From positions 1-52,263 of the forward strand of contig NZ_QJUG01000029.1 in the NCBI RefSeq assembly GCF_003426775.1: a stretch of DNA of 52,263 nucleotides. Direction: 5' to 3'. Shown piece after piece: positions 1 through 8,856 of this stretch. Every line of letters begins with the position of its first letter. Position 1 is the first letter of the stretch. Made by a program: the position numbers and the translations under genes. This stretch comes from Allorhizocola rhizosphaerae. Its GTDB lineage: Bacteria > Actinomycetota > Actinomycetes > Mycobacteriales > Micromonosporaceae. Below the pieces are notes generated by a model. It made no database searches. It had not been told where the DNA came from and worked only from the letters and a program-made list of their open reading frames with translations.

Positions 1-91
1 TCCGAAACGGCGCGGTCTGCGACCGGGCAAGGGAATCCAGCACTTCCCGCTCACCATCGGATACCGGTAACGGATCGGCAGCAGCAGTCAT
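1..91 (-). CDS. IS630-type transposase, N-terminal fragment running off the left edge
   Basis: An open frame starts with ATG at 91 on the minus strand and is still open at base 1. The 30 visible residues begin MTAAADPLPVSDGEREVLDS and continue LARSQTAPFR. This pattern resembles the start of IS630-family transposases of actinomycetes, just before their helix-turn-helix. The catalytic DDE part lies outside the window, so intactness cannot be judged. It belongs to a different subgroup from the IS630 element at 14.9-16.2 kb, whose N-terminus is unlike it. The call rests on a short match and is moderate. Confidence 0.5.
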   Translation of the reverse strand, partial: MTAAADPLPVSDGEREVLDSLARSQTAPFR

Positions 92-195
92 GACATCGAA
101 TACTACACAACTGTCTATTCAAAACTGAGACGGCACACTAGCATTCCCAGCAACGTAAATGGGCAACTGCGGCCGAGTCGAGGCGTCATAGCAAT

Positions 196-378
196 TTATC
201 GCGCCGCAAAAGCGTCCGAACAGTTGTCGCTGTTTGACTTGGTCATGGTCGGAGTTAGACCGGCGGCTGGTACGACGGTGGCTTGTGCCGTACCGGCTGC
301 TATCACGGATCCAGCAAGGGACAAGGTGGTGACCACGACCAGTCGGCCGAGGACGCCGCAGGCGGATCGAATGCCCAT
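196..378 (-). CDS. Small secreted protein, unknown function
   Basis: A 60-residue product is preceded by a strong ribosome binding site (GAAGGAG, eight bases before ATG at 378). Residues 1-33 form a classical signal peptide: Arg near the start, a hydrophobic core LVVVTTLSLAGSVIAA, and an Ala-x-Ala type end at TAQA. The mature part would be only about 27 residues, polar, with one Cys (SNSDNCSDAFAAR at the end). I recognise no family. RBS and signal peptide together make it more than a chance frame. It may be a small exported peptide or the stump of a longer secreted protein; nothing downstream decides this. Confidence 0.5.
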   Translation of the reverse strand: MGIRSACGVLGRLVVVTTLSLAGSVIAAGTAQATVVPAAGLTPTMTKSNSDNCSDAFAAR

Positions 379-594
379 TCGTTGTCTCCTTCGATCGAAG
401 TGCCGGTGCCCGCATAGGCGCGGTACACCTCGGTTAGGTTCGCGCTGCTGACCGGTGGCGGGCGAGAGGCTCGGTGATCCGGGACCGTCGCGGCCATGTC
501 CGCTGCGGCTTCATATATGGAGTCACTCGCTTTCGCGGCACAGACAAGCTGGTCGATGACCACTCGATGAACGAGTCCGAAGTTTGGGCTGGCT

Positions 595-1165
595 AATTGG
601 TCGTAGGCGATGAGTGATCTCTTGTGGGGTACACCGGCGTTGGTGTTGTGCCAGGTGCAGGCGGCCATGGCCAGCAAGCGTTAGCCGATCCGAGCGTAGA
701 TGCCGCCTCCGGTATGTGTGCCCCGTGTTGTTGGCCCAAGTACAGTTGGCCTTTCAACGTGTCCAAGATTGCTTCGATCCACTGGCGCATACGTAACAAG
801 CGACGTCCGGTCGGGACCGGGTCGGCGGTGTTCTTACGGGCCGGGGCGGACCAGGTGCGTACCCAGGCCGTCGAGCAAGGTTTCCACCTCGCCCCCCGGG
901 CGAAGCCCTTGTTGGCCAGGATAATCTGCCCGACCGTGATGAGGTGATGGTCGACTCCGAGCAGGGCGGTTATCACCTCCCGCTCGCCGAGCTTCGGGTT
1001 GGCCAAGGCGCCAGGTGACCGGCATGCCCTTCCACGGTGCACACCAGGTACCGGCGCATGCCCCAGAAGCTACGCGAGTGCGAGGCGCTGTAATCGTATC
1101 CGGCGTCACCGACCAGATCCGAGCGTTTCGCGGCTCCCGAGATGCGCCGCAAGGTACCGCTCGAG
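595..1165 (-). pseudogene. IS982-family transposase remnant
   Basis: Fragments of one transposase appear in order but in alternating minus-strand frames. First comes KRSDLVGDAGYDYSASHSRS with FWGMRRYLVCTVEG (about 1140-1000), then ALANPKLGEREVI and VGQIILANKGFA (about 1010-890), [31 protein letters not shown] (about 790-730), and last [19 protein letters not shown] (about 680-597). These blocks match the C-terminal two thirds of IS982-family transposases. At least three frameshifts separate them and the N-terminal third is missing, so the gene is dead. The broken 5' end abuts the stop of the STAND regulator at 1176, suggesting the insertion or its decay shaped that gene's 3' end. Confidence 0.7.
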
Positions 1166-1175
1166 GCGCCTGTGT

Positions 1176-4100
1176 TCACTTTTCGTCGGGTGACCGCATA
1201 TGGCTTGTAGTAGTTCTTTTCGAACTCGTATGGCGCGATCGAATTTCGTTGTATCGAAGAGCAAGGGTCCGAGGGTTTAGCCGCCCGTAGGGGGCGTCTA
1301 ATGCCAGGTGTAGGTGTGGATTTATGGCGACAAGGATATCGGCTATCCGTTTAACACCAGGGCGTGACATGTGGGAGTTTCTTTGCGGTGGCGTCAGCTG
1401 GTCCCCGATGGCGGTATCCCACTTGTTGTTGAACCCGATAAATGTGTCGGCCACTGCTTGGCGGATCCAATCTTCGTGGAGTGAGTCGGCGGCGGCGAAG
1501 GCCGAGGCTGCCATTGCCATACCGATGACCTGCTCGCGTGGAGGCGTTGACGTCGTGGGGGCGTGGGTGACGAACGCCAGCATGTCCCCGGCATCGAGCA
1601 TGAGATCGCGCAATGCCCTCTTATCCCCTCTGGGTGAGGCAAGGGCGGAGGTCACCCATCGGCGGGTATCGAGCCGGATGTGGAAGTCTGCGCGGGACAG
1701 GTGGAGCCGGTAGCCGGTTTGGGTATGGATCGCGTCGGCCTGGCTCGCGGTCTGGCGTGCTTGATCGGACTCGCCGAGATCGTGGTGGACGGCGGCCAGG
1801 ACGCTGAGGGCATAGGCCTGCAGATGGCGCCAGCCTGATGTCTGCGCTTGCATCAGCGCCTGCTGGATGTCGTTGGTGGCCTCGGCGAGGCGGCCCAGGT
1901 GCCGACGATCGGAGGCCAGGCCGATGAGCGTGGCGATTGTGAGATAGCGTTCCTGGCTTTGCATAGCTGTCTGGTAGGCCTCGAGGCGGGTCTTGAGTGC
2001 CTGCTCAGGGTTGCCGATACGGTGGTAGGCCTCGGCGAGGGCGTTGAGTGCGACGGCAACCTGATAGTTGCGGTGTCCGCTTTGCCGAATCAGGTTGACG
2101 GCCGCGGACGCTAGTTCTATGGCGTGACGGTTGTTTTCTGTAGCTGAGTGGATCATAGCGAGAACGGCGAGCGTTTCGGCCTCCTCGGCGCGGTTGCCGT
2201 TTTGGCGATGCAGGTCGCGTGCCGTGGCCAGGTGCGCGATGGCCTTCTCGGTACGGCCGAGCAGGTGGTATGCCAGGGCCAGGTGGGTCCGTGAGGTGGC
2301 TTTCATCGCTGGGAAGCCCAGGATGTCATGTATTGCGAGTGCGTCCTCGAGGCTCTTGATGGCCAGGTCGAAGCGACCCATCATGAGGTGGGTAAGGCCG
2401 AGGTTGGCCAGGACGGTGGCCTGCCCGGCGACGCGGCCGGTGCGCTGGTTCAGGGTCAAGGCTTCGTGGAGTTGGCTGATGGCGGCATCGAAATTGCCTT
2501 GCTCACTGCACTGGGCGCTGCTGCTCGCGAGGATTGCAGCTTCCCCGTCGGCCCAGTCGGCTCGCCGGGCAGCGGCCATCGCCAACTGAAAGTGCTGGAC
2601 GGCCTGGTCAGGGTGGTCTTGGCGCCAGTGCAGCACGCCGAGACTTAGTTGGGCGCTGGCCTGGGCATGTGCGTTGTCGTCATGTTGAGCCGCGGCCAGC
2701 GCCGCGTCTGCGGTGGTCTGCCAGCTGACGGCGTGCATGCGGTTGCTGAAATAGCCGCGCAGGCCGTCGGCCAGTGACCAGGCGGCCGGTCGGGGGCCAT
2801 GCTGCCCGGCGTGGACCGCGACGGCGACGAGGTTGAGGTGTTCGGCGTCCAGCCAGGCCAGTGCCCGGCAGGCGTCGTCGAAGTGGGTTGCCGGCTGTGT
2901 TGTGGTGCCGGGTAGCCGCAGAAGGTGGGGGTATAGCAGTTGCGCGGCGGCATCGACGCGATTGTGGTAGTGCTGCAGCAGTCGTTGTATGGCGGCTTGA
3001 CGGGCCGGTGCGGGTTCTTCCCGCTGGGCGATGTCTGCGGCGCACAGGCGGATCAGGTCATGGCCGGCGTAGCGGTCGCCGCGGCGGTGGAGCAGATGCG
3101 CGTCGTGGAGGATGTCCAGTAGGCGTCGCGTCTCCTCGATGGGCAGGTCGGCCAATGCCGCGGCTGCCGGTGCTGTGGTGTCAACGCTGGGATCGACGCC
3201 GATCAGGCGGAACAGTCGTTGGGTCGCCGGGTCGAGTCGTTGGTAGGAAAAGGCAAACGCGGCACCAACTGCGGCCTGGTCATCGCCGACGACTTGCAGG
3301 GCGGCCAGTCTGTTGGTTGCCAACTGCTGCACGTAGTCGTTCAGGTCGAGGCCGAAATCGGAGAGGTTGGCTGCCGCGATGCGCAATGCCAGCGGCATCC
3401 TGCCGCATGCCTCGATCAGCATGAAGGCGATCCGCCGGAGGGCGCGTAGCCGCTGACCACCGATCAGCCTGGCCAGAAGTAACGCAGCCTCTGCGGTAGA
3501 CAAGGGTTCCAACGCGATTCGTTGGGCACCCTCCAAGGCCGCCAACCCGCCGAAACCGGTCCGGCTCGTGATCAACGTCAGGTTCCGGCGCCCCGGGGGC
3601 AGCAGCGCCCGCACTTGCGCGGGAGAAAGCGCATTGTCCAACACGATGAGCATCCGCCGTCGAGCGATGATGCTGCGATACATTGCGGCGGCTGCGTCCA
3701 GATCAGGCGCAATCTGCTCGGCGGGAACCCCCAGGCTGGTCAGCATATGCGACAAGGCTTGCGCCGGCGGCATGGGTTCGGTCGGGGAGAAGCCGCGCAG
3801 GTTGAGGTAGAGCTGGCCGTCGGGGAAGCGTTCACTGACATGATGCGCCCAATGTATCGCCAGGGCGGTCTTGCCAACCCCGGCTGCCCCGCAGATGACA
3901 ACGGGCACTGGTGGCCTCTGGCCGAGCGTTGCCAGCAGGTGGTCCAGGCGGCGAATCTCCTGGCCACGCCCACTGAACTCTGCGATATCCGCCGGTAGCT
4001 GCGCGGGCTGCACGGTAGCCACCGTTACGGGCTCCGCTACTTCCGTTGCCGCGGCAGCATCGACTAGAAACTGGACACGTTGATCTCCCTGCAACCCGAG

Positions 4101-4259
4101 CGCATCGGCCAGCACACGGATCGTGGCCGGCCGTGGCCTGCCAGCGCGGCCAGACTCCAGGTAACGGACCGTACGTACTCCCAACCCCGCCCGCTCAGCC
4201 AGTTCCTCCTGGGTCAAGCCGAGTCGTCGGCGGTATGCCACCACCGCTGCTGCGAACAC
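1176..4259 (-). CDS. XRE-type HTH / NB-ARC / TPR regulator (STAND protein)
   Basis: About 1027 residues from the GTG at 4259, chosen because the helix-turn-helix (YRRRLGLTQEELAERAG) begins a few residues later; the frame stays open upstream to 4496 but that stretch is not domain-like. Order: XRE-type HTH (about 5-60), NB-ARC ATPase (about 100-400) with P-loop CGAAGVGKTA (about 121-131), Walker B-like RRMLIVLDNA (about 200) and LITSRT sensor, winged-helix part, then tetratricopeptide repeats (about 500-850) and an unassigned C-terminal region. Such proteins are ATP-dependent switches acting as transcriptional regulators in actinomycetes; the target is unknown. It is divergent from the truncated paralogue at 4410. 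The last residues abut IS982 debris and may not be original. Confidence 0.85.
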   Translation of the reverse strand: MFAAAVVAYRRRLGLTQEELAERAGLGVRTVRYLESGRAGRPRPATIRVLADALGLQGDQRVQFLVDAAAATEVAEPVTVATVQPAQLPADIAEFSGRGQEIRRLDHLLATLGQRPPVPVVICGAAGVGKTALAIHWAHHVSERFPDGQLYLNLRGFSPTEPMPPAQALSHMLTSLGVPAEQIAPDLDAAAAMYRSIIARRRMLIVLDNALSPAQVRALLPPGRRNLTLITSRTGFGGLAALEGAQRIALEPLSTAEAALLLARLIGGQRLRALRRIAFMLIEACGRMPLALRIAAANLSDFGLDLNDYVQQLATNRLAALQVVGDDQAAVGAAFAFSYQRLDPATQRLFRLIGVDPSVDTTAPAAAALADLPIEETRRLLDILHDAHLLHRRGDRYAGHDLIRLCAADIAQREEPAPARQAAIQRLLQHYHNRVDAAAQLLYPHLLRLPGTTTQPATHFDDACRALAWLDAEHLNLVAVAVHAGQHGPRPAAWSLADGLRGYFSNRMHAVSWQTTADAALAAAQHDDNAHAQASAQLSLGVLHWRQDHPDQAVQHFQLAMAAARRADWADGEAAILASSSAQCSEQGNFDAAISQLHEALTLNQRTGRVAGQATVLANLGLTHLMMGRFDLAIKSLEDALAIHDILGFPAMKATSRTHLALAYHLLGRTEKAIAHLATARDLHRQNGNRAEEAETLAVLAMIHSATENNRHAIELASAAVNLIRQSGHRNYQVAVALNALAEAYHRIGNPEQALKTRLEAYQTAMQSQERYLTIATLIGLASDRRHLGRLAEATNDIQQALMQAQTSGWRHLQAYALSVLAAVHHDLGESDQARQTASQADAIHTQTGYRLHLSRADFHIRLDTRRWVTSALASPRGDKRALRDLMLDAGDMLAFVTHAPTTSTPPREQVIGMAMAASAFAAADSLHEDWIRQAVADTFIGFNNKWDTAIGDQLTPPQRNSHMSRPGVKRIADILVAINPHLHLALDAPYGRLNPRTLALRYNEIRSRHTSSKRTTTSHMRSPDEK

Positions 4260-4409
4260 TCCACCAAAATAGCGTCCACCATCGATATGTGGCGAGCGTT
4301 TGCCTGCCAGATGCCTCCCGGTTGCCTGGGCCAATCCACCGCACAGGCATAGCTTTCCACCAGATCCCTGCCGGCCGAGGCCAAACCTCCACGATGCAAG
4401 GAGACAACC
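4260..4409. promoter_or_regulatory. Divergent promoter region of two STAND genes
   Basis: These 150 bases separate the minus-strand STAND regulator (GTG at 4259) from the plus-strand HTH gene (ATG at 4410). The plus-strand start has a clear Shine-Dalgarno, AAGGAGACAACC directly before ATG. No obvious palindrome was found. Use as a bidirectional promoter is inferred from the gene arrangement only. Confidence 0.4.
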
Positions 4410-5105
4410 ATGGCACCACACCGCCGCACTGGCGCCGGCGCGTTGCCGTATCCGAGTTCTGAGACGGCAGCCGGTGATGGGCGTCCCGATCCGCACGCCG
4501 TGGCCACGGCCGCCGGGTTCGTGGAAGCGTTGCGGCAGTTGAGGAGCTGGGCGGGTGTAGGCTTTCGGCGGTTGGAAAAACGCGCTGCCAACCTGGGGAT
4601 GGTACTGCCGCGCAGCACGATCACCGCGGCGTTAAAGCGGGAGGTGTTGCCGCGGGAAGAATTGGTGGTCGCGCTGGTCCGGGCTTGCGGCGGCGACCAG
4701 AACGACGCGGGCCGGTGGGTGGCTGCCCGGCGGCGTATCGCCGCAGGCACGTCACAGCCCTGGCCATCGTCGGCGTCTACGCCGCCGGTCCGGGAGGTGA
4801 CGGGTCGTGCCAGACAAGGGCGGGGCGGGTCAGCCGCTGCCGGTGCCAGGTCGATCGCCCTCGACCGAGGAACGCCCGCCGACAGCCAGAGCGGCGTATT
4901 GCCGCTGCCGCCCCAGCGTCCTCATGACATGGCAAGGTTGAGCGGCCAGATGGCACAGCTAAAGCTTTTGCTGACAGTGGCATCCAGGCCCGCGGGATCA
5001 GCCGTGGTGATCTCCACCATCGAGGCGATGGTCACCACAGATAAAACGACATTCGAGGTACATGCCGGGCACCACGCGCCCGCCTGCATCGTCATCTACG
5101 TGTGA
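4410..5105 (+). pseudogene. STAND regulator truncated at its P-loop
   Basis: The 231-residue frame starts at ATG 4410 with a strong RBS. Residues about 30-112 form the N-terminal DNA-binding module of a STAND subfamily: VEALRQLRSWAGVGFRRLEK, then LPRSTITAALKREVLPREEL and RWVAARRRIAAG. A linker and the start of NB-ARC follow (QMAQLKLLL, AVVISTIEAMVTTDKTTFEV). The position that should read GxxGxGKT reads AMVTTDKTT, so the Walker A glycines are gone, and the frame stops about 12 residues later. ATPase core and TPR region are absent. It is a close paralogue of the equally broken gene at 6314. A residual HTH-only protein is possible, but decay is simpler. Confidence 0.65.
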
Positions 5106-5437
5106 GCGCAACCAGCTCGGCCACGGCGACCTTGGCGGTGTACTGATAGGAGCTGCGCCGACGGCCTGACTCAGTTCGCAGGATGCCACAAGCGATCTGA
5201 CGGGCATGTTCCTTTCTGCGGGTGGGGTCAGCGGACCGGAGCTCGGACGTTTGTAGCGGACGAGAACGATTGTGGTGTCAGCGGCGGGGCCCGGGACGTC
5301 AAGCGTTTCGTTCGTGCTGTCGGAGAGGCAGCCCGAACCGTGGCGGGGTGTTGGGTCGGCCTGCAAGATCAGAAGGTGGCCGACGTGTGCATGCGGGGGA
5401 CGGGCCGAGGAATTTATCGTGGTGGAGGACGTCACGG
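5106..5437. other. No convincing gene
   Basis: Between the truncated STAND gene and the secreted-protein terminator I see no frame with convincing codon use. A minus-strand ATG at 5207 has a good RBS (AAAGGAAC) and opens a 69-residue frame back into the pseudogene, but its composition is unlike a known protein. Another minus frame here (TSELRSADPTRRKEHARQIA onward) looks protein-like but has no start. Both are probably fossils. Confidence 0.3.
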
Positions 5438-5467
5438 CGGTCGGCTGCGGGTTGCTGCAGCCGACCG
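5438..5467 (-). terminator. Hairpin terminator of the secreted-protein gene
   Basis: A perfect 11-base stem (CGGTCGGCTGC pairing with GCAGCCGACCG) closes an 8-base loop. It starts 24 bases beyond the stop codon of the minus-strand gene at 5491. There is no U-run, as is common for terminators in high-GC actinomycetes. Confidence 0.6.
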
Positions 5468-5490
5468 TTGTATCGATTCTGGAGTTGCTG

Positions 5491-6081
5491 TTAGGACATG
5501 CCGCTGATGCTGACCATGCCTATCGTGATGCGGTCGCTGGTGCTGCCGAAGACCACTTTCAGTCCCAGCGTGAGCGTGCCTGCCGGGGTGAAGCTGGCGG
5601 GCACGGTGTAGCAGAGCGGGCCGAGCGTGGTGCGGTCGGTGCCGTCGTCGAGCATGACCAGTGCCGAGTTGGGTGTGGTCATGCTGGTCAACCGGGTTTG
5701 GCTGATGTAGGTGCGCCCGGCTGCTGCCGTGGGGCTGATGGCGTAGCACACGGTCACAGCGTTGACCGAGGTGTTGTCCCAGGGCAGACCGAGATGCATC
5801 CACTGGAAGTCTGTCTCGGCCGAGATCTGGGTCGGGGTGAGCACGACGGCGGTGGACGGGCAGCAGTACGGCGTCGCGGTGAACCTGGCCGTCGCGGGGC
5901 CGGAGGGCCCGTTGGCGGTGGCGCCGAGCGGGCTGTACCTGGCTGTGACGGCAACAGCGTTGATGCTCGGCGGGTTGGCCGTTTGGTCGGTAGCCGCCGC
6001 GGCGCTGGTGATGAGGAATCCGGTGGCCAGGCATAGCCCGGCTATCGAGATCGACGCCATGATGCCTCTGATTCTGTTCAC
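5491..6081 (-). CDS. Secreted beta-rich protein, unknown function
   Basis: A 196-residue protein starting at GTG 6081, with an alternative ATG seven codons in. Residues 1-30 are a signal peptide (IMASISIAGLCLATGFLITS then AAAATD). The mature part is rich in Thr, Ser, Val and Pro with alternating polar and apolar residues, as in beta-sandwich exoproteins. It contains three Cys (a CC pair near residue 73, CYAI, LCYT) that could form disulphides in export. I recognise no named domain. It stands alone on the minus strand between two broken STAND genes and has its own terminator. Export seems secure; function is unknown. Confidence 0.7.
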   Translation of the reverse strand: MNRIRGIMASISIAGLCLATGFLITSAAAATDQTANPPSINAVAVTARYSPLGATANGPSGPATARFTATPYCCPSTAVVLTPTQISAETDFQWMHLGLPWDNTSVNAVTVCYAISPTAAAGRTYISQTRLTSMTTPNSALVMLDDGTDRTTLGPLCYTVPASFTPAGTLTLGLKVVFGSTSDRITIGMVSISGMS

Positions 6082-6313
6082 GGAGATTCACTACCTTTCT
6101 TTCGGGTTGGCCGGGTTACTCGTTCGGTCCGAGCTGGCGCTGCCAGTTGGTGTCGGCGTTCAGCTTCAGGCGGGGCAAGGGACGCCCGCGAGTGGTCCGG
6201 GCGGCGCGGGACTGTCCCGGTCCGCTCTGGAGTTTCAGCTTTGTGACGCAGCCAAGGGTGTCGATGGCTACTATGCTGAGGCTGGCGGATGGGGTGACCG
6301 GGGTGGTGGTGCA

Positions 6314-7920
6314 GTGGCTGAATCTCCTGAGGGAAACGGTCGGCCCGATCCTGGTGCGGCGGGCACAGCTGCCGAGTTCGTGGGCGCATTGCGGCGGTTG
6401 AAAGCCTGGTCTGGCATGGCTTCCGGAGGCTGGAGCGCCGTGCCGCGGCAGCTGGGCAGGTGCTGCCGCGCAGCACGATCACAGCGGTGCTCAACCGGAA
6501 TGCGCTGCCCCGGGAGGAGCTGGTGCTCGCGTTAGTGTGTGCCTGCGGCGGCGATCAACATGAGGTGGCCCGGTGGGTGGCCGCCCAGCGGCGTATCGCC
6601 GCAGCCATACTGTCGCCTGTGCCTTCACCTGAACCGCGGGTGGACGGCGTACCATCGGTGACCTCAATGGTTCGGCCGGTGCGGTGCACGCTGCCGGCCG
6701 ATCAGGCTCTGTTCGTGGGCCGGGACAAGGAACTCGAGCAGATCACCGCCGAGGTCGCCGATGCCGCCCAGGCTGGTGGGGTGATCACGATCCATGCCAT
6801 CGATGGCATGCCCGGCGTGGGTAAGACCACCTTGGCTGTGCATGTGGCGCACAGGCTCACCGATCGGTTCGGTGATCGGCAGTTGTTCGTCGATCTGCGC
6901 GCCCACACCCCAGGGCAAACCCCGGTGCGACCATCTGCTCGAAGAGCCGGTCTACCGCCGGTATCGGATGCACGACCTGATTCGCGTGTACGCCCAGACT
7001 TTGACCGCCAACCTCGACGCAGACACGATATGGCGAGCGGCTGCCGGGCGGTTATTGGACTTCTATCTGCAGAACACGGCCACCGCCATGGACCTCACCC
7101 ATCCCTACGAGCGGGGGCGTCGTCCGGCTGTCCCGGCGACCGGCGGCCCGGCACCGGATCTGTCCGATCGACGCAGGGCTGCCCAATGGCTGGACATCGA
7201 ACTGGCCAACTTGCTCGCTGCCACAGGGTATACCGCGGACAACGCTTGGCCCGAACACCTGTTACACATGTCGGCCCTGCTGCACCGGCACCTGATCATT
7301 CGTGGCCGTTACCAGGAGGCGGAGGCATTGCACCAACGGGCCCTCAACCTCGCCTGCGGCTTCGGTAACCAGCTGGCCCAATTGGACGCGCTGATCCGCA
7401 TCGGCGAAGTCCGGCAGATGCAGAGCCGTTTACAACTGGCCGCCGACCACTTCGGACGGGCGCTGCAAATGGCCCGTGGCACCAGTATCCGCGACGGCGA
7501 ATCGTACGCACGGGTCGGCCTCGGCGACATTCACCGTCTGCAGGGCCGTCTTCAGCAGGCCGCCGAACATTACGGGCAGGCGTCACGGATCGCTCACGAC
7601 ACCGGCAACCACGACAGCGAACTGGCCGCACTGGTCGGCCTAGCGGACGCCCTCCTGGCGCTAAGCCGCTATGAGCAAGCCACCGATTGCGGATGATGGT
7701 GGGTCAGGGCGGGATTGGGATGGCCAGTGGCGTGATGGAGACGGCCCAGGCCTTGCAAGGCTTCAAACAGCCAGTTGCCGTTGCCAAGCTCGTGCGCCAG
7801 GTCGAGCATCTGCTGGTATAAGCGCTACAACACGCGATCAATCTCGCCCAACCTGCAGATCAGGCCTGCGCCCACGACGGCCTAGCCCGCGCCCTCGGTG
7901 CACCGAAGAAAGTGTTCTGA
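6314..7920 (+). pseudogene. Second STAND regulator, multiply broken
   Basis: The HTH module matches the gene at 4410 (FVGALRRLKAWSG, then FRRLERRA, LPRSTITAVLNRNALPREEL, RWVAAQRRIAA). A one-base loss near 6416 moves it from frame 2 to frame 1. The NB-ARC P-loop is intact (GMPGVGKTTLAVHVAHR, about 6808-6858), but soon after LFVDLRAHTPG (about 6915) the sequence jumps to LLEEPVYRRYRMHDLIRVYA in another frame. That removes roughly 230 residues of the ATPase. TPR repeats follow to 7687, then a block that reads correctly only on the opposite strand (7688-7824), then LQHAINLAQPADQACAHDGL to the stop at 7920. The product cannot be functional. GTG 6314 is a tentative start. Confidence 0.8.
7688..7824. 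other. Inverted 137-bp block inside the STAND pseudogene
   Basis: Plus-strand reading loses all similarity to TPR at 7688. The reverse complement of 7688-7822 reads YQQMLDLAHELGNGNWLFEA then LQGLGRLHHATGHPNPALTH, which is exactly the kind of TPR sequence needed between YEQATD (ending 7687) and LQHAINLAQPAD (starting 7825). The block is therefore inverted in place. Flanks share only GCG/CGC microhomology, and joining them needs one- or two-base indels. No recombinase gene or long inverted repeats are visible, so a repair accident is likelier than a programmed switch. Confidence 0.75.
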
Positions 7921-8047
7921 CCTGGACAGGTGGGTGAATGCCCGATGGACTCTTCCAGACTGATTGAGATCATTTTCCAATGCGGCTCGACTTGGCGATC
8001 AGACGCGCCAGGCGAAGCGGGCCCGTCCGGAGGGCTGTGGCAGGCTC

Positions 8048-8656
8048 GTGGCTGTGCAGCAAGACACCTTTTGGCAGGTAGTGGAAGCCTCCCGCGACCA
8101 GGTGAGCGACTCATTGATTGATGTCGACAATATCGCTGAGGCGATGGTTGACCGTCTGGTGACGCTGTCTCCAGCGGAAATTGTCGAATTCCATCACGTG
8201 CTCGACGGGTTGCTGCGAGAGTCGTATCGGCGGGATCTGTGGGCCGCGGCATATCTGATCAATGGCGGCTGCTCCGACGACGGATTCGATTACTTCCGTG
8301 GCTGGCTGATCGCGCAGGGACACAAGGTATGGCAAGCGGCGCTGGCCGAGCCTGACTCGCTCGCCGCGATCGTCACGGTGCCGTTCGTGGAGATGTTCGG
8401 CGCGGCGGAAGGAGAATCGGTCCTCGGAGTGGCGTCGGCGGCATATGAGCAGGTGACGGGTGATTACCACGGGTTTTGGGATGCGGTCAGCAGCGTCGAG
8501 GTAACCCGGCCCGATGCGCACGACAGCGGGCCTGCCGGTGAGGACTTCGACTTCGACGATGACGACCAGATGCGGGTGCGGCTGCCTCGACTATTCGCCC
8601 TGGTGGCGCAGGCCAGCTTCGACGATGTCGACGATGATGACGTAGAAGCGGAGTAA
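8048..8656 (+). CDS. DUF4240 domain protein with acidic tail
   Basis: About 202 residues from GTG 8048; an in-frame ATG at 7964 would add 28 arginine-rich, unconvincing residues. The first 130 residues fit the DUF4240 pattern: an early TFWQVVEASR, then EIVEFHHVLDGLLRESYRRD, LWAAAYLINGGCSDDGFDYF, and RGWLIAQG. The family occurs in streptomycetes and relatives and has no established biochemical role. The C-terminal 45 residues are strongly acidic (DFDFDDDDQ and DDVDDDDVEAE). No signal peptide or membrane segment is seen, so a cytoplasmic location is expected. The gene stands alone after the broken STAND gene. Confidence 0.75.
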   Translation: MAVQQDTFWQVVEASRDQVSDSLIDVDNIAEAMVDRLVTLSPAEIVEFHHVLDGLLRESYRRDLWAAAYLINGGCSDDGFDYFRGWLIAQGHKVWQAALAEPDSLAAIVTVPFVEMFGAAEGESVLGVASAAYEQVTGDYHGFWDAVSSVEVTRPDAHDSGPAGEDFDFDDDDQMRVRLPRLFALVAQASFDDVDDDDVEAE

Positions 8657-8856
8657 TCCCGCAGGAGCTGGCGCGGGTGGTGAGGGCAGCACGGGTGGAT
8701 TCCAGTGCGGAGACATCCCGGCAGTCACTGTTCGGCAACGCCCGGCCAGGCGCTCAGCCACATCCACCGGCCCACGGGCATCCTTGAGGTTGTACGTGAA
8801 CGCCGCGATGATCCCTTGCAGCGCAGTGCTGACCGTCCGTGCTCGGTTGAGATCAT

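Noticed and set aside
2131-2589. Plus-strand ORFs antisense to the STAND regulator
   Set aside because: They mirror the TPR codons of the real minus-strand gene and have no independent signals.
4998-5207. Minus-strand 69-residue ORF with a good RBS
   Set aside because: It overlaps the STAND pseudogene antisense, has no recognisable features, and the competing frame in the same DNA looks more protein-like.
7688-7824. Programmed invertible (phase-variable) switch
   Set aside because: No long inverted repeats or recombinase gene border the block, and the host gene is broken elsewhere.
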